Assembly (NCBI GenBank): GCA_913048145.1
Contig: CAJWVP010000181.1
Location: forward strand, 1 to 6,282
Source: an uncultured Rhodospirillaceae bacterium
GTDB lineage: Bacteria > Pseudomonadota > Alphaproteobacteria > Rhodospirillales > Casp-alpha2
DNA length: 6,282 nt
Reading direction: 5' to 3'
Below the pieces are notes generated by a model. It worked only from the letters and a program-made list of their open reading frames with translations, searched no databases and was not told the DNA's origin. The number at the start of each line of letters is the position of its first letter. Position 1 is the stretch's first letter. This document shows, in pieces, positions 1 to 5,526 of this stretch. The translations under genes and the position numbers were made by a program.

Positions 1-1011
1 GGCCACGTCGGCGCGTACCTCACCAGAGAAGGCCATGACGTCACCCTGATCGACGCATGGCCCGAACACGTCGAACACATGCGGGCGCACGGCCTCACCC
101 TGGATGGCGCAACTAAGCCTGAGTGCTTCACCCAAGCCATCAACGCGATCCATATCACAGACCTTCAAAAGACCGCCCACGGCCAGCCCTTCGATTTCGC
201 TTTCGTCGCCGTAAAATCCTACGATACGGTCTGGGCGACCCACATGATCAAGAACTACCTGACTCCAGACGGGTTTTGCATCTCCTTGCAGAACGGGATC
301 AATGAGGAGCGCATGGCCTCCGTCGTCGGTTGGGGAAAGACGGTGGGTTGTATCGCATCCACGATCGCTGTGGAACTGGATGGACCTGGCCACATCAACC
401 GCAATGTGAAGCTGGGGGGCACGGAACGCATGATCTTCAGTATCGGGGAAGTGCACGGCCGTATCACACCTCGGGCCGAAAAACTGTCTGAGATGTTAGC
501 CTGTATCGACAGTTCCGAGGTTACTACTAATCTCTGGGGCAAGCGCTGGTCAAAACTGATGGTGAACTGCATGCGCAACCCCGTCTCGGCGGCAACCGGA
601 CGGGGAGGAAACGCCAACGACCGCGACGACCAAACCCGCCGGCTCGCCGTGCGTCTGGCCGGCGAAGCGGGTCGCATCGGAGTGGCCCTAGGTTACGAAC
701 TCGGGCTTGTCTACAAAATCGACCCCAAACTCCTGATGGCGGCGGAGCAGGGCGACAGTGACGCCATGGCGCAATGCGAAGAAAAACTTTTGGCCAATAC
801 AACCTTCCGGAACGACGACAACCGCCCCTCCATGGGTCAGGACATGCAGAAGGGTCGACGCACGGAGATTGATTACCTCAACGGCCTGGTTGTCCAGAAG
901 GCTGCGGAACTGGGCCTACCCGTCCCTGCCAATGAGGGTATCGCCGAAGTAGTGCGACAGATCGAACGCGGCGAGATACTCGCCGGGCCGAACGCCGTCG
1001 CCCACCTCTGA
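1..1011 (+). CDS. Ketopantoate-reductase family (ApbA/PanE) dehydrogenase, N-terminus cut by window edge
   Basis: 336 codons are visible from base 1 to the TGA at 1009-1011. Probably only about ten N-terminal residues, including the first glycines of the Rossmann motif, lie outside. The family reduces 2-dehydropantoate to pantoate with NAD(P)H in the cytosol; many paralogues act on other 2-keto acids. Numbering from the first visible codon, I see the end of the nucleotide loop (GHVGAY, 1-6), VAVKSYDT with Lys72, LQNGINEE with Asn98, a WSKLMVNCMRNP segment with Lys185, Asn189 and Asn193, and the C-terminal signature SMGQDMQKGRRTEIDYLNG with Ser277 and Glu289. These match the catalytic and substrate-binding positions of PanE. 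An Asp (18, in LIDAW) ends the second beta strand, where NADP-dependent PanE has a basic residue, which suggests NAD(H) preference. It is the only + strand gene and converges on aroE. Family assignment is firm; whether the substrate is ketopantoate is not, so I give no symbol. Confidence 0.9.
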   Translation, partial: GHVGAYLTREGHDVTLIDAWPEHVEHMRAHGLTLDGATKPECFTQAINAIHITDLQKTAHGQPFDFAFVAVKSYDTVWATHMIKNYLTPDGFCISLQNGINEERMASVVGWGKTVGCIASTIAVELDGPGHINRNVKLGGTERMIFSIGEVHGRITPRAEKLSEMLACIDSSEVTTNLWGKRWSKLMVNCMRNPVSAATGRGGNANDRDDQTRRLAVRLAGEAGRIGVALGYELGLVYKIDPKLLMAAEQGDSDAMAQCEEKLLANTTFRNDDNRPSMGQDMQKGRRTEIDYLNGLVVQKAAELGLPVPANEGIAEVVRQIERGEILAGPNAVAHL

Positions 1012-1066
1012 GCCGTTATCAGAATACGTTGTGCGCGATCAGTGTGTAGGTATTTACGACCTTATC

Positions 1067-1084
1067 GTTCAGCTTCGGCTGAAC
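1067..1084. terminator. 7-bp hairpin with UUCG tetraloop between convergent genes
   Basis: GTTCAGC-TTCG-GCTGAAC is a perfect 7-bp stem closing a cUUCGg tetraloop in the + strand transcript, 56 bases after the PanE-like stop. cUUCGg loops are unusually stable in RNA. No run of T follows on either strand, so it is not a classical intrinsic terminator. It could still protect or define the 3' end of the + transcript or assist termination of both converging messages. A Rho-dependent end with a stabilising hairpin is an equally good reading. Confidence 0.4.
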
Positions 1085-1113
1085 CTTGGCACCGAAATCA
1101 AAGAAGCGGTCAG

Positions 1114-1133
1114 TCTTCAAATGGACTTGAAGA
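1114..1133. repeat. Second 7-bp inverted repeat in the convergent gap
   Basis: TCTTCAA-ATGGAC-TTGAAGA is a perfect 7-bp stem with a 6-base loop, 50 bases downstream of the aroE stop on the - strand. The stem is AT-rich and weak, and no T-run follows on the - strand. It could be a 3'-end structure of the aroE message, or chance. Confidence 0.3.
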
Positions 1134-1182
1134 GCGATCTGTTGAATGCGTGTGAGGGGAAAGTCTCCAATAACAGCATCCC

Positions 1183-2022
1183 TTAAACGTCCACCAAATC
1201 CGCCGCCATCATATCGTATTGCTCGCGCGTGACTTCCGGTCGAAGACCAAACCAGAGTTCGAAACCCCGCACCGCTTGATGAAGCAACATTTCCAGCCCA
1301 TCCGACGTGGTCAATCCACGAGCCGCCGCGGCCGCCAGGAGCGGCGTTTGCAACGGCACGTAGACAATGTCCGAGACGATGGCGTCAGTTGCCAACGGAG
1401 CCAGGTCAATTTCTAACGGGGGTTGGCCGTGCATGCCGAGGGAGGTCGTGTTCACGACCAGCCCCGCGTGTTCAAGGAGAACGGGCACGTCATCCCATGC
1501 CGCCGGTTTAACCCCACTTCCAAACGTCTCACGCATGGCTTCAGTCTTAGCGACCGTCCGGTTGACCACGTGGACGTTCGCAACCCCGCACTCCAACAGG
1601 GCATGGACGATCGAACGGCTAGCCCCGCCGGCGCCCAGAACCAAAGCATCATCGACCTTGTCGCACCATCCGGGTGCGGCCACGTCCAGGGAGGCCACAT
1701 AGCCATCGCCATCCGTATTGGTGGCACGCAGCACGCCGTCATCCAGCCAGAGCGTGTTGGCCGCGCCGATAGCGCGGGCCTTCTCATCGGGTTGCGATAA
1801 GCGAAAGGCGGCGTCCTTGTGGGGCATGGTCACGTTTGCACCGACATAGCCGTGGCCAGCCAGGTCAGAGATGAAGGCGTCGACCGCCTCGGGTGGGACC
1901 TCTTCAATCCGATACGCGCCGTTGATCCCATACTTATCGAGCCAATAGCCATGCAGTTTTGGGGACCGGGAATGCTTGGCCGGAAATCCAATGACGCAGG
2001 ACGCTGGTGTCGTCGTTGCCAT
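1183..2022 (-). CDS. aroE: Shikimate dehydrogenase (NADP-dependent type)
   Basis: 279 residues, the usual length for AroE. The enzyme interconverts 3-dehydroshikimate and shikimate in the cytosol. The N-terminal substrate domain carries GFPAKHSRSP (12-21; Ser18 and Ser20 are the pair that bind the shikimate carboxylate), NVTMPHK with catalytic Lys69, AANT (87-90) and TNTDGDG with Asp104. The Rossmann domain has GAGGAS (130-135), then NRT (154-156) with Lys159, the pattern that grips the NADP 2'-phosphate, followed by NTTSLGM (191-197) and DGLEMLLHQA with Gln249. The paired serines and NRT loop favour an NADP(H)- and shikimate-preferring AroE over a YdiB/quinate-type enzyme. The ATG lies 13 bases after the aroQ stop with no obvious Shine-Dalgarno, so translation is probably coupled to aroQ. 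The usual alphaproteobacterial aroE neighbours (maf, coaE, dnaQ) are absent, so this may be a second copy. The reaction assignment is secure; the in vivo direction is not. Confidence 0.96.
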   Translation of the reverse strand: MATTTPASCVIGFPAKHSRSPKLHGYWLDKYGINGAYRIEEVPPEAVDAFISDLAGHGYVGANVTMPHKDAAFRLSQPDEKARAIGAANTLWLDDGVLRATNTDGDGYVASLDVAAPGWCDKVDDALVLGAGGASRSIVHALLECGVANVHVVNRTVAKTEAMRETFGSGVKPAAWDDVPVLLEHAGLVVNTTSLGMHGQPPLEIDLAPLATDAIVSDIVYVPLQTPLLAAAAARGLTTSDGLEMLLHQAVRGFELWFGLRPEVTREQYDMMAADLVDV

Positions 2023-2035
2023 GAAACGTGCTGGA

Positions 2036-2479
2036 CTAGGCGTCGGCCAGCATATCGGCGATTGCGTCGATAGCGTTGAGATATCCGTTTACCCCAAGTC
2101 CGGCAATCATCCCGGTCGCCGCGTAAGTGACATAGGAGAAATGTCGGAAATCCTCGCGCGTATGCGGGTTCGAGATATGAACCTCAATGATCGGGCAATT
2201 GACGTTCTTCAACGCATCCAAGATCGCCAACGACGTATGCGTGAACGCGGCCGGATTAATGATGATACCGTCGGCGCCGTCGATGGCTTCGTGAATCCAC
2301 TCGATAATCTCGTATTCGCGATTCGATTGGACAAAAAAGATCTCCAATCCACGCGCGTCGGCGCGCGCCGTGCACATGCCTTTCAAATCGGCCAACGTGG
2401 TGTGGCCGTAAATGTCGGGCTCACGCATGCCCAAGAGGTTTAGGTTGGGCCCGTTCAGAATGTAGATGGGTTTGCTCAT
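2036..2479 (-). CDS. aroQ: Type II 3-dehydroquinate dehydratase
   Basis: 147 residues, typical of the small dodecameric type II enzyme that interconverts 3-dehydroquinate and 3-dehydroshikimate by trans elimination. The active-site set is complete and falls at the same numbers as in the Mycobacterium tuberculosis enzyme: NGPNLNLLGMREPDIYG (9-25) with lid Arg19 and catalytic Tyr24, FVQSN (49-53), INPAAFTHTS with Asn75 and His81, Asp88, EVHISNP with general acid His101, and Arg112. The start is the first ATG before this motif, and only a weak GGA lies about 6 bases upstream. It is the first gene of the aroQ-aroE pair. The same chemistry serves shikimate biosynthesis and quinate catabolism, and the sequence does not separate the two. 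Alphaproteobacterial housekeeping aroQ is usually next to accB-accC, which is not so here. Confidence 0.97.
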   Translation of the reverse strand: MSKPIYILNGPNLNLLGMREPDIYGHTTLADLKGMCTARADARGLEIFFVQSNREYEIIEWIHEAIDGADGIIINPAAFTHTSLAILDALKNVNCPIIEVHISNPHTREDFRHFSYVTYAATGMIAGLGVNGYLNAIDAIADMLADA

Positions 2480-2718
2480 ATCAATTCCGTTTCGATATCT
2501 AAATGTCAGGTCCCTAGAGCAGATAGCCTACCCAGCCCAGTATACGACGGCTTCCCCACTGCAATACTGATTTGACGCCGTGAACCCTATCAATTCCTAG
2601 AGCTCAATTGTTAAAAACACTCCTAGGTTCGTGTGCAAACGCATTTCTGACTAAACCAATCATGAACGACATGGCGACATAAAGGAACCAGGATCGTGTC
2701 AATTTGCGGCACCAGAAT
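2480..2718. other. 239-base intergenic region upstream of aroQ
   Basis: This gap is AT-richer than the flanking genes and has no convincing reading frame. It must hold the 3' end of the isomerase transcript and probably the aroQ-aroE promoter. An 8-base direct repeat, GCTCTAGG on the - strand, occurs at 2520-2513 and 2603-2596. The second copy forms an inverted repeat CCTAG/CTAGG with 2623-2627 (22-base spacing). No hairpin with a T-run ends the isomerase transcript. Confidence 0.5.
2539..2567 (-). promoter_or_regulatory. Candidate aroQ-aroE promoter (-10 TATACT, poor -35)
   Basis: On the - strand TATACT (2544-2539) differs from the consensus -10 at one base and lies about 60 bases before the aroQ ATG. 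Seventeen bases upstream is GTATTG (2567-2562), a poor -35, and there is no extended -10 TG. The 8-base GCTCTAGG repeats lie on either side, at 2520-2513 and 2603-2596, so an activator or repressor may act here. This is a guess from pattern alone. Confidence 0.25.
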
Positions 2719-3534
2719 TTACAGGAATTCGGCGCGACGGTCGAGGATTGTCCGGACGACATCGTCGGGATCGCGCCTCCACCAGTTCTTCTCAGAGAAG
2801 ATTTCGACCTCGACCGATCCCCTGAACCCCGCGTCTTCCATCCATTCGCGAAGCCTCCGGTTGTCGATCACACCGTCACCCGGCATGCCCCGGTCAAAGC
2901 GGACATCTTCGGTGTCGCGCAACCAATCGGAGACATGAAAGTGCAAAAGCCGGGGCCCAGCGCGACGCAGCGAGGCAGCCAAATCCAAATCCCACCACAC
3001 GGCGTAACTGTCGACGGCAAGCCCAAAGACATCATCGGTGTTTAGCGCATCAAGGAAATCAAGCGCATCCGCCACCCGGGAGATCACGGAACGCCCGCCG
3101 CAGACCATGGGGTGCAAGGGCTCAAACGCCAGCCGGACGCCGGACGCGCGCGCGGGTCCGATCAATCGGTGGAAGCCCTCCAATGCGCGTTCCCTGACGG
3201 CAAATAGATCCGTCTCGCCTTCTGGCAGGCCTCCGGTGATCACCACCAGGGATGCCGCACCAATTACCGCCGCCTGATCCAACCAGCGCCGGTTCATCTC
3301 AAGGGCCGCTTCCATGTCGGGAGCGTGCGCCCCCGACACAAGCCCGCCTGGACACAACGCGTTCACGGACATGGCGTTATCTTCTAAAACGCGCGCGCCA
3401 TCTTCCGTTCCGATCGCATCGAGTTTATCCAGCCAAACCGTCGTCTGCCGGATCCCATGACGCGCAAAGCACTCGATCGAGGCACGGAAATCGCATTGCA
3501 TCAGGGTCACCTGATGAATGGCCAACCGTTCCAT
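2719..3534 (-). CDS. Xylose-isomerase-like TIM-barrel sugar (phosphate) isomerase/epimerase
   Basis: 271 residues from the chosen ATG at 3534; TAA at 2721-2719. The family (AP endonuclease 2/xylose isomerase-like barrel) isomerises or epimerises keto sugars, inososes or related acids with one divalent metal, and also includes 3-dehydroshikimate dehydratases. Likely metal ligands are Glu138 (LAFEPLHP), Asp175 (VDSYAVWW), His200 (HFHVSDW) and Glu244 (VEVEIFSE). Arg215 in DRGMPGDG and the tail SEKNWWRRDPDD are signatures of the subfamily that usually reads VDxYHVWWD; here the His is Ala178, which may change catalysis. This start has GAGG 11 bases upstream and begins directly at the first beta strand. 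An ATG at 3555, one base after the SDR stop, is an alternative (278 residues) with a poorer ribosome site. It follows the SDR gene by 22 bases in the same operon. The exact substrate cannot be read from the sequence. Confidence 0.88.
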   Translation of the reverse strand: MERLAIHQVTLMQCDFRASIECFARHGIRQTTVWLDKLDAIGTEDGARVLEDNAMSVNALCPGGLVSGAHAPDMEAALEMNRRWLDQAAVIGAASLVVITGGLPEGETDLFAVRERALEGFHRLIGPARASGVRLAFEPLHPMVCGGRSVISRVADALDFLDALNTDDVFGLAVDSYAVWWDLDLAASLRRAGPRLLHFHVSDWLRDTEDVRFDRGMPGDGVIDNRRLREWMEDAGFRGSVEVEIFSEKNWWRRDPDDVVRTILDRRAEFL

Positions 3535-3556
3535 GGGCAGCACCGCCTCAGGCATT

Positions 3557-4288
3557 TCAGAAAGTCGCTCGCCCGCCAGTGACATCGAACACCTGTCCCG
3601 TGGTGAAGGAACAGAGAGGGCTCGCAACCCAGGCAGTCATGGCGGCGATCTCGTCCAGGGTACAGAACCGCTCCATAGGAATGAGCGCCTTCTTCTCAGC
3701 GATATATTCAGGCGTCATCTCCTTGAACAGCTCCGTTTCCGTGATTGCCGGCGCGATACAGTTGACGGTCACCTTGGACGGTTGCAATTCCCGCGACAGG
3801 CTCTTGGCGAACCCGATCACCCCGGCTTTCGCGGCGCCGTAGGCGCAAGCGCCTTTGTTACCCTCCTTCCCAGCCACGGACGCCATGATGACAATCCGGC
3901 CATAATCGTGAGCGCGCATATGCATGACGGCTGGTTTGACAGACAGAAACACCCCCGTCAGATCCACATCAATGGTTCGCTGCCATTCCTCTAGGGAATA
4001 TTCCCAAGTCGGTTTGGTCGGCCCGTTGATCCCCGCATTGGCGACCAGGATCGAAACCTGTCCAAGGGCCGCGGCGGTTTCCTCGAAGGCGGCGTTCACC
4101 GCCGCTTCGTCGGTGATATCGACGTTGGCCCGGTGAACGAACGCTGGGTCTTCGGCGATGGCGGAGCAACCCAGGTCCCACCCGGAAACCTTCGCCCCCA
4201 ATTTGGCAAACCGCCGCGCCACGGCCAGGCCGATGCCGCGCGCCGCGCCGGTGATGATAGCGCCTTGGCCTTGCAGGTTGAAACTCAT
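3557..4288 (-). CDS. SDR-family NAD(P)-dependent oxidoreductase
   Basis: 243 residues, a classical short-chain dehydrogenase with a single Rossmann domain. Visible motifs are TGAARGIG (13-20), Asp38 at the end of the second strand (points to NAD rather than NADP), Asp57 in NVDITD for adenine contact, NAGI (84-87), Ser137 in MASVAG, the YGAAK pair Tyr150 and Lys154, and the NCIAPAITET segment (176-185). The fourth tetrad position, usually Asn in VNLTGVF, is Asp109 here, a variant known in the family. It resembles 3-oxoacyl-ACP-reductase-like enzymes that oxidise sugar, polyol or hydroxy-acid hydroxyls, and the neighbours favour a carbohydrate or cyclitol substrate over FabG. A good ribosome site (AAGGGA) ends 5 bases before the ATG. 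It lies 80 bases after the Gfo/Idh/MocA gene and 22 bases before the isomerase start. Confidence 0.92.
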   Translation of the reverse strand: MSFNLQGQGAIITGAARGIGLAVARRFAKLGAKVSGWDLGCSAIAEDPAFVHRANVDITDEAAVNAAFEETAAALGQVSILVANAGINGPTKPTWEYSLEEWQRTIDVDLTGVFLSVKPAVMHMRAHDYGRIVIMASVAGKEGNKGACAYGAAKAGVIGFAKSLSRELQPSKVTVNCIAPAITETELFKEMTPEYIAEKKALIPMERFCTLDEIAAMTAWVASPLCSFTTGQVFDVTGGRATF

Positions 4289-4368
4289 GACAATCCCTTA
4301 CGCATTGGTGTCCCTTTCAGAATGTACTGGCCGAACGCGGATCTCGGCGCGGTTGGTGCGCATATCCT

Positions 4369-5403
4369 TCACACCATAACCCGCTGGCCAGACCTCGCCG
4401 CCTCGAAAACGGCCAACGTCGTGCGCAGCGTCCGCGTGCCGTCGGCGGCGTTGATGATCGGCGATTCACGTCCGGCGATCACCGCGGCAAAGTGCGCGAT
4501 CTGCAGGGCGTAAGCATCTTCCAGTTTCAGTTCGAGGGGGTCCGGACTGATGAGATGGTTCCAATCCGGGGTCTCATCGCCGTGGTGCCAAAGTGTCAGG
4601 TTTGGAAAATCCAAGGCCGCCTTGGTGCCCATGAAGCGGACGGAGTTCTGAGCCGTGCGGGGAAAGAACACGGTCTCCCCCGTCCCCAGTTCCCAGGCCC
4701 AGGGCGACGTCGCCTGATCGGACAGCATGAAGGTGCCGATGGCGCCAGAGGAGAACCGCATGATCATGGCGACAGCGTCCTCTTTCTCCCAATTACGGAC
4801 CGCGTGAGAGACTTCGGCACTGATACTTTCCACTTCGCCGCAGATGTAACGGAGCGAATCCATCTCGTGGATCAGATTGGTGAGAACTGGGCCAGCTTCC
4901 CACTTCTTGCGCCAATCCGGATGGAAGTAGGCATCAGCTTTGCGCACGGTCCACTGGCCGCTGACGGCGACCAATTGGCCAAGCTCGCCGGATTGAATAA
5001 TTTCGCGGGCCCTATGGATGAGGCCGTAGTAACGCCGATGATGCCCGACCAGCACGTGACAGCTGGATGCGTCGGCCTTGACGACCACCTGGTCGGCCTC
5101 TTCCAGGGTCGCCATGATGGGTTTTTCAACCAGCACGTGGCAACCGCCGTCCAAGGCGGTTATGGTCGGGTTGAAGTGGTGTTCCGTAGGGGTTGACACG
5201 ATGACGCCGTCGATCGCCTCTGTGGCTAGGAGCTCTTGTAAATCCGAGTACAAGGGCACATTCATATTTTCAGCCAATTGCCTGCCGCTGGGCGCTGGGT
5301 CTGCGATAGCTACCAAAACCGCTGCATCAGCGTTGGCGATGGCGCCAGCATGACGCCGGCCAATGACACCGCCGCCTACGATGCCCAGTTTTACTTGGCT
5401 CAT
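4369..5403 (-). CDS. Gfo/Idh/MocA-family dehydrogenase
   Basis: 344 residues, the normal length for this family of cytosolic NAD(P)-dependent sugar, inositol and sugar-acid dehydrogenases. The N-terminal Rossmann domain has GIVGGGVIGRRHA (7-19), Asp35 ending the second strand (NAD preference likely), STPTEHH (70-76) and the hallmark LVEKPI with catalytic Lys94. The C-terminal alpha/beta domain has GHHRRYY (120-126), WRKKWEAGPVLTNLIHEMD (164-182) with His179 as probable proton donor and Asp182 beside it, and a closing ADGTRTLRTTLAVFEAARSG helix (320-339). The family motif before His179 normally contains a Gly-Gly stretch; here it reads GPVLTNLIH. The start is well supported by GGGGAGA 7 bases upstream of the ATG. 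It is probably the first of three co-directional catabolic genes (dehydrogenase, SDR, isomerase). The substrate is not determinable; inositol-like, sugar and sugar-acid substrates are all possible. Confidence 0.94.
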   Translation of the reverse strand: MSQVKLGIVGGGVIGRRHAGAIANADAAVLVAIADPAPSGRQLAENMNVPLYSDLQELLATEAIDGVIVSTPTEHHFNPTITALDGGCHVLVEKPIMATLEEADQVVVKADASSCHVLVGHHRRYYGLIHRAREIIQSGELGQLVAVSGQWTVRKADAYFHPDWRKKWEAGPVLTNLIHEMDSLRYICGEVESISAEVSHAVRNWEKEDAVAMIMRFSSGAIGTFMLSDQATSPWAWELGTGETVFFPRTAQNSVRFMGTKAALDFPNLTLWHHGDETPDWNHLISPDPLELKLEDAYALQIAHFAAVIAGRESPIINAADGTRTLRTTLAVFEAARSGQRVMV

Positions 5404-5526
5404 AAACAGTTCTCCCCGAAAAAGCGCATCGAAATACCTATCAACGATTCATCTCCGTTGGGGCGGATGTCGTCCAGCAACTGCTAAAAGTTTCGCAATT
5501 GGTCCCGGTCCGATCCCACGACGGAC
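5404..5526. other. 123-base gap before the Gfo/Idh/MocA gene
   Basis: This gap holds the ribosome site at 5417-5411. Near the end of the upstream gene are two overlapping, mutually exclusive 6-bp inverted repeats: GGTCCG/CGGACC (5507-5512 with 5522-5527) and GACGGA/TCCGTC (5520-5525 with 5533-5538), the latter spanning the stop codon. On the - strand a short CTTTT follows some 15 bases later, too far for a classical terminator. I see no convincing promoter, so the upstream gene may share a transcript with the three genes that follow. Confidence 0.35.
5411..5417 (-). promoter_or_regulatory. Ribosome binding site of the Gfo/Idh/MocA gene
   Basis: GGGGAGA on the - strand, 7 bases before the ATG at 5403. 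It is the clearest Shine-Dalgarno in the window and fixes that start codon. Confidence 0.6.

Larger units (their letters stand above)
1012..1182. other. Convergent 3' intergenic region with two hairpins and a protein-like - strand frame
   Basis: This 171-base gap lies between the stops of the PanE-like gene and aroE. It holds two perfect 7-bp inverted repeats (1067-1084 and 1114-1133), listed separately. The - strand frame ending with TGA at 1021-1019 is open through the gap back into the end of aroE, in a different frame. It has no ATG, and its last residues (FFDFGAKVQPKLNDKVVN, then TYTLIAHNVF) look like a genuine protein C-terminus. GC at the third codon position is about the same when the + strand is read in the same phase, so composition does not settle it. 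It could be the remnant of a gene displaced when aroE arrived, or chance. Confidence 0.4.

Noticed and set aside
1976..2443. A 155-codon open frame on the + strand opposite aroQ
   Set aside because: aroQ on the other strand has every catalytic residue in place; the antisense translation has no recognisable motif.
2697..2702. Perfect TTGACA (-35 consensus) on the - strand just after the isomerase stop
   Set aside because: No credible -10 lies 16-18 bases downstream, and it is over 200 bases from aroQ; a chance match is likely.
3535..3627. A longer N-terminus for the TIM-barrel gene, starting at 3627
   Set aside because: The extra 31 residues mostly overlap the coding end of the SDR gene in another frame and do not fit the family, which starts at the first beta strand.
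3252..3842. A 196-codon open frame on the + strand opposite the isomerase and SDR genes
   Set aside because: It spans the boundary of two well-supported genes on the other strand and its Ser/Pro/Arg-rich translation resembles no family; it is a shadow frame.
4492..5196. A 234-codon open frame on the + strand opposite the Gfo/Idh/MocA gene
   Set aside because: It is antisense to a complete, motif-rich gene with a good ribosome site, its translation shows no family motif, and long antisense frames are common in GC-rich DNA.
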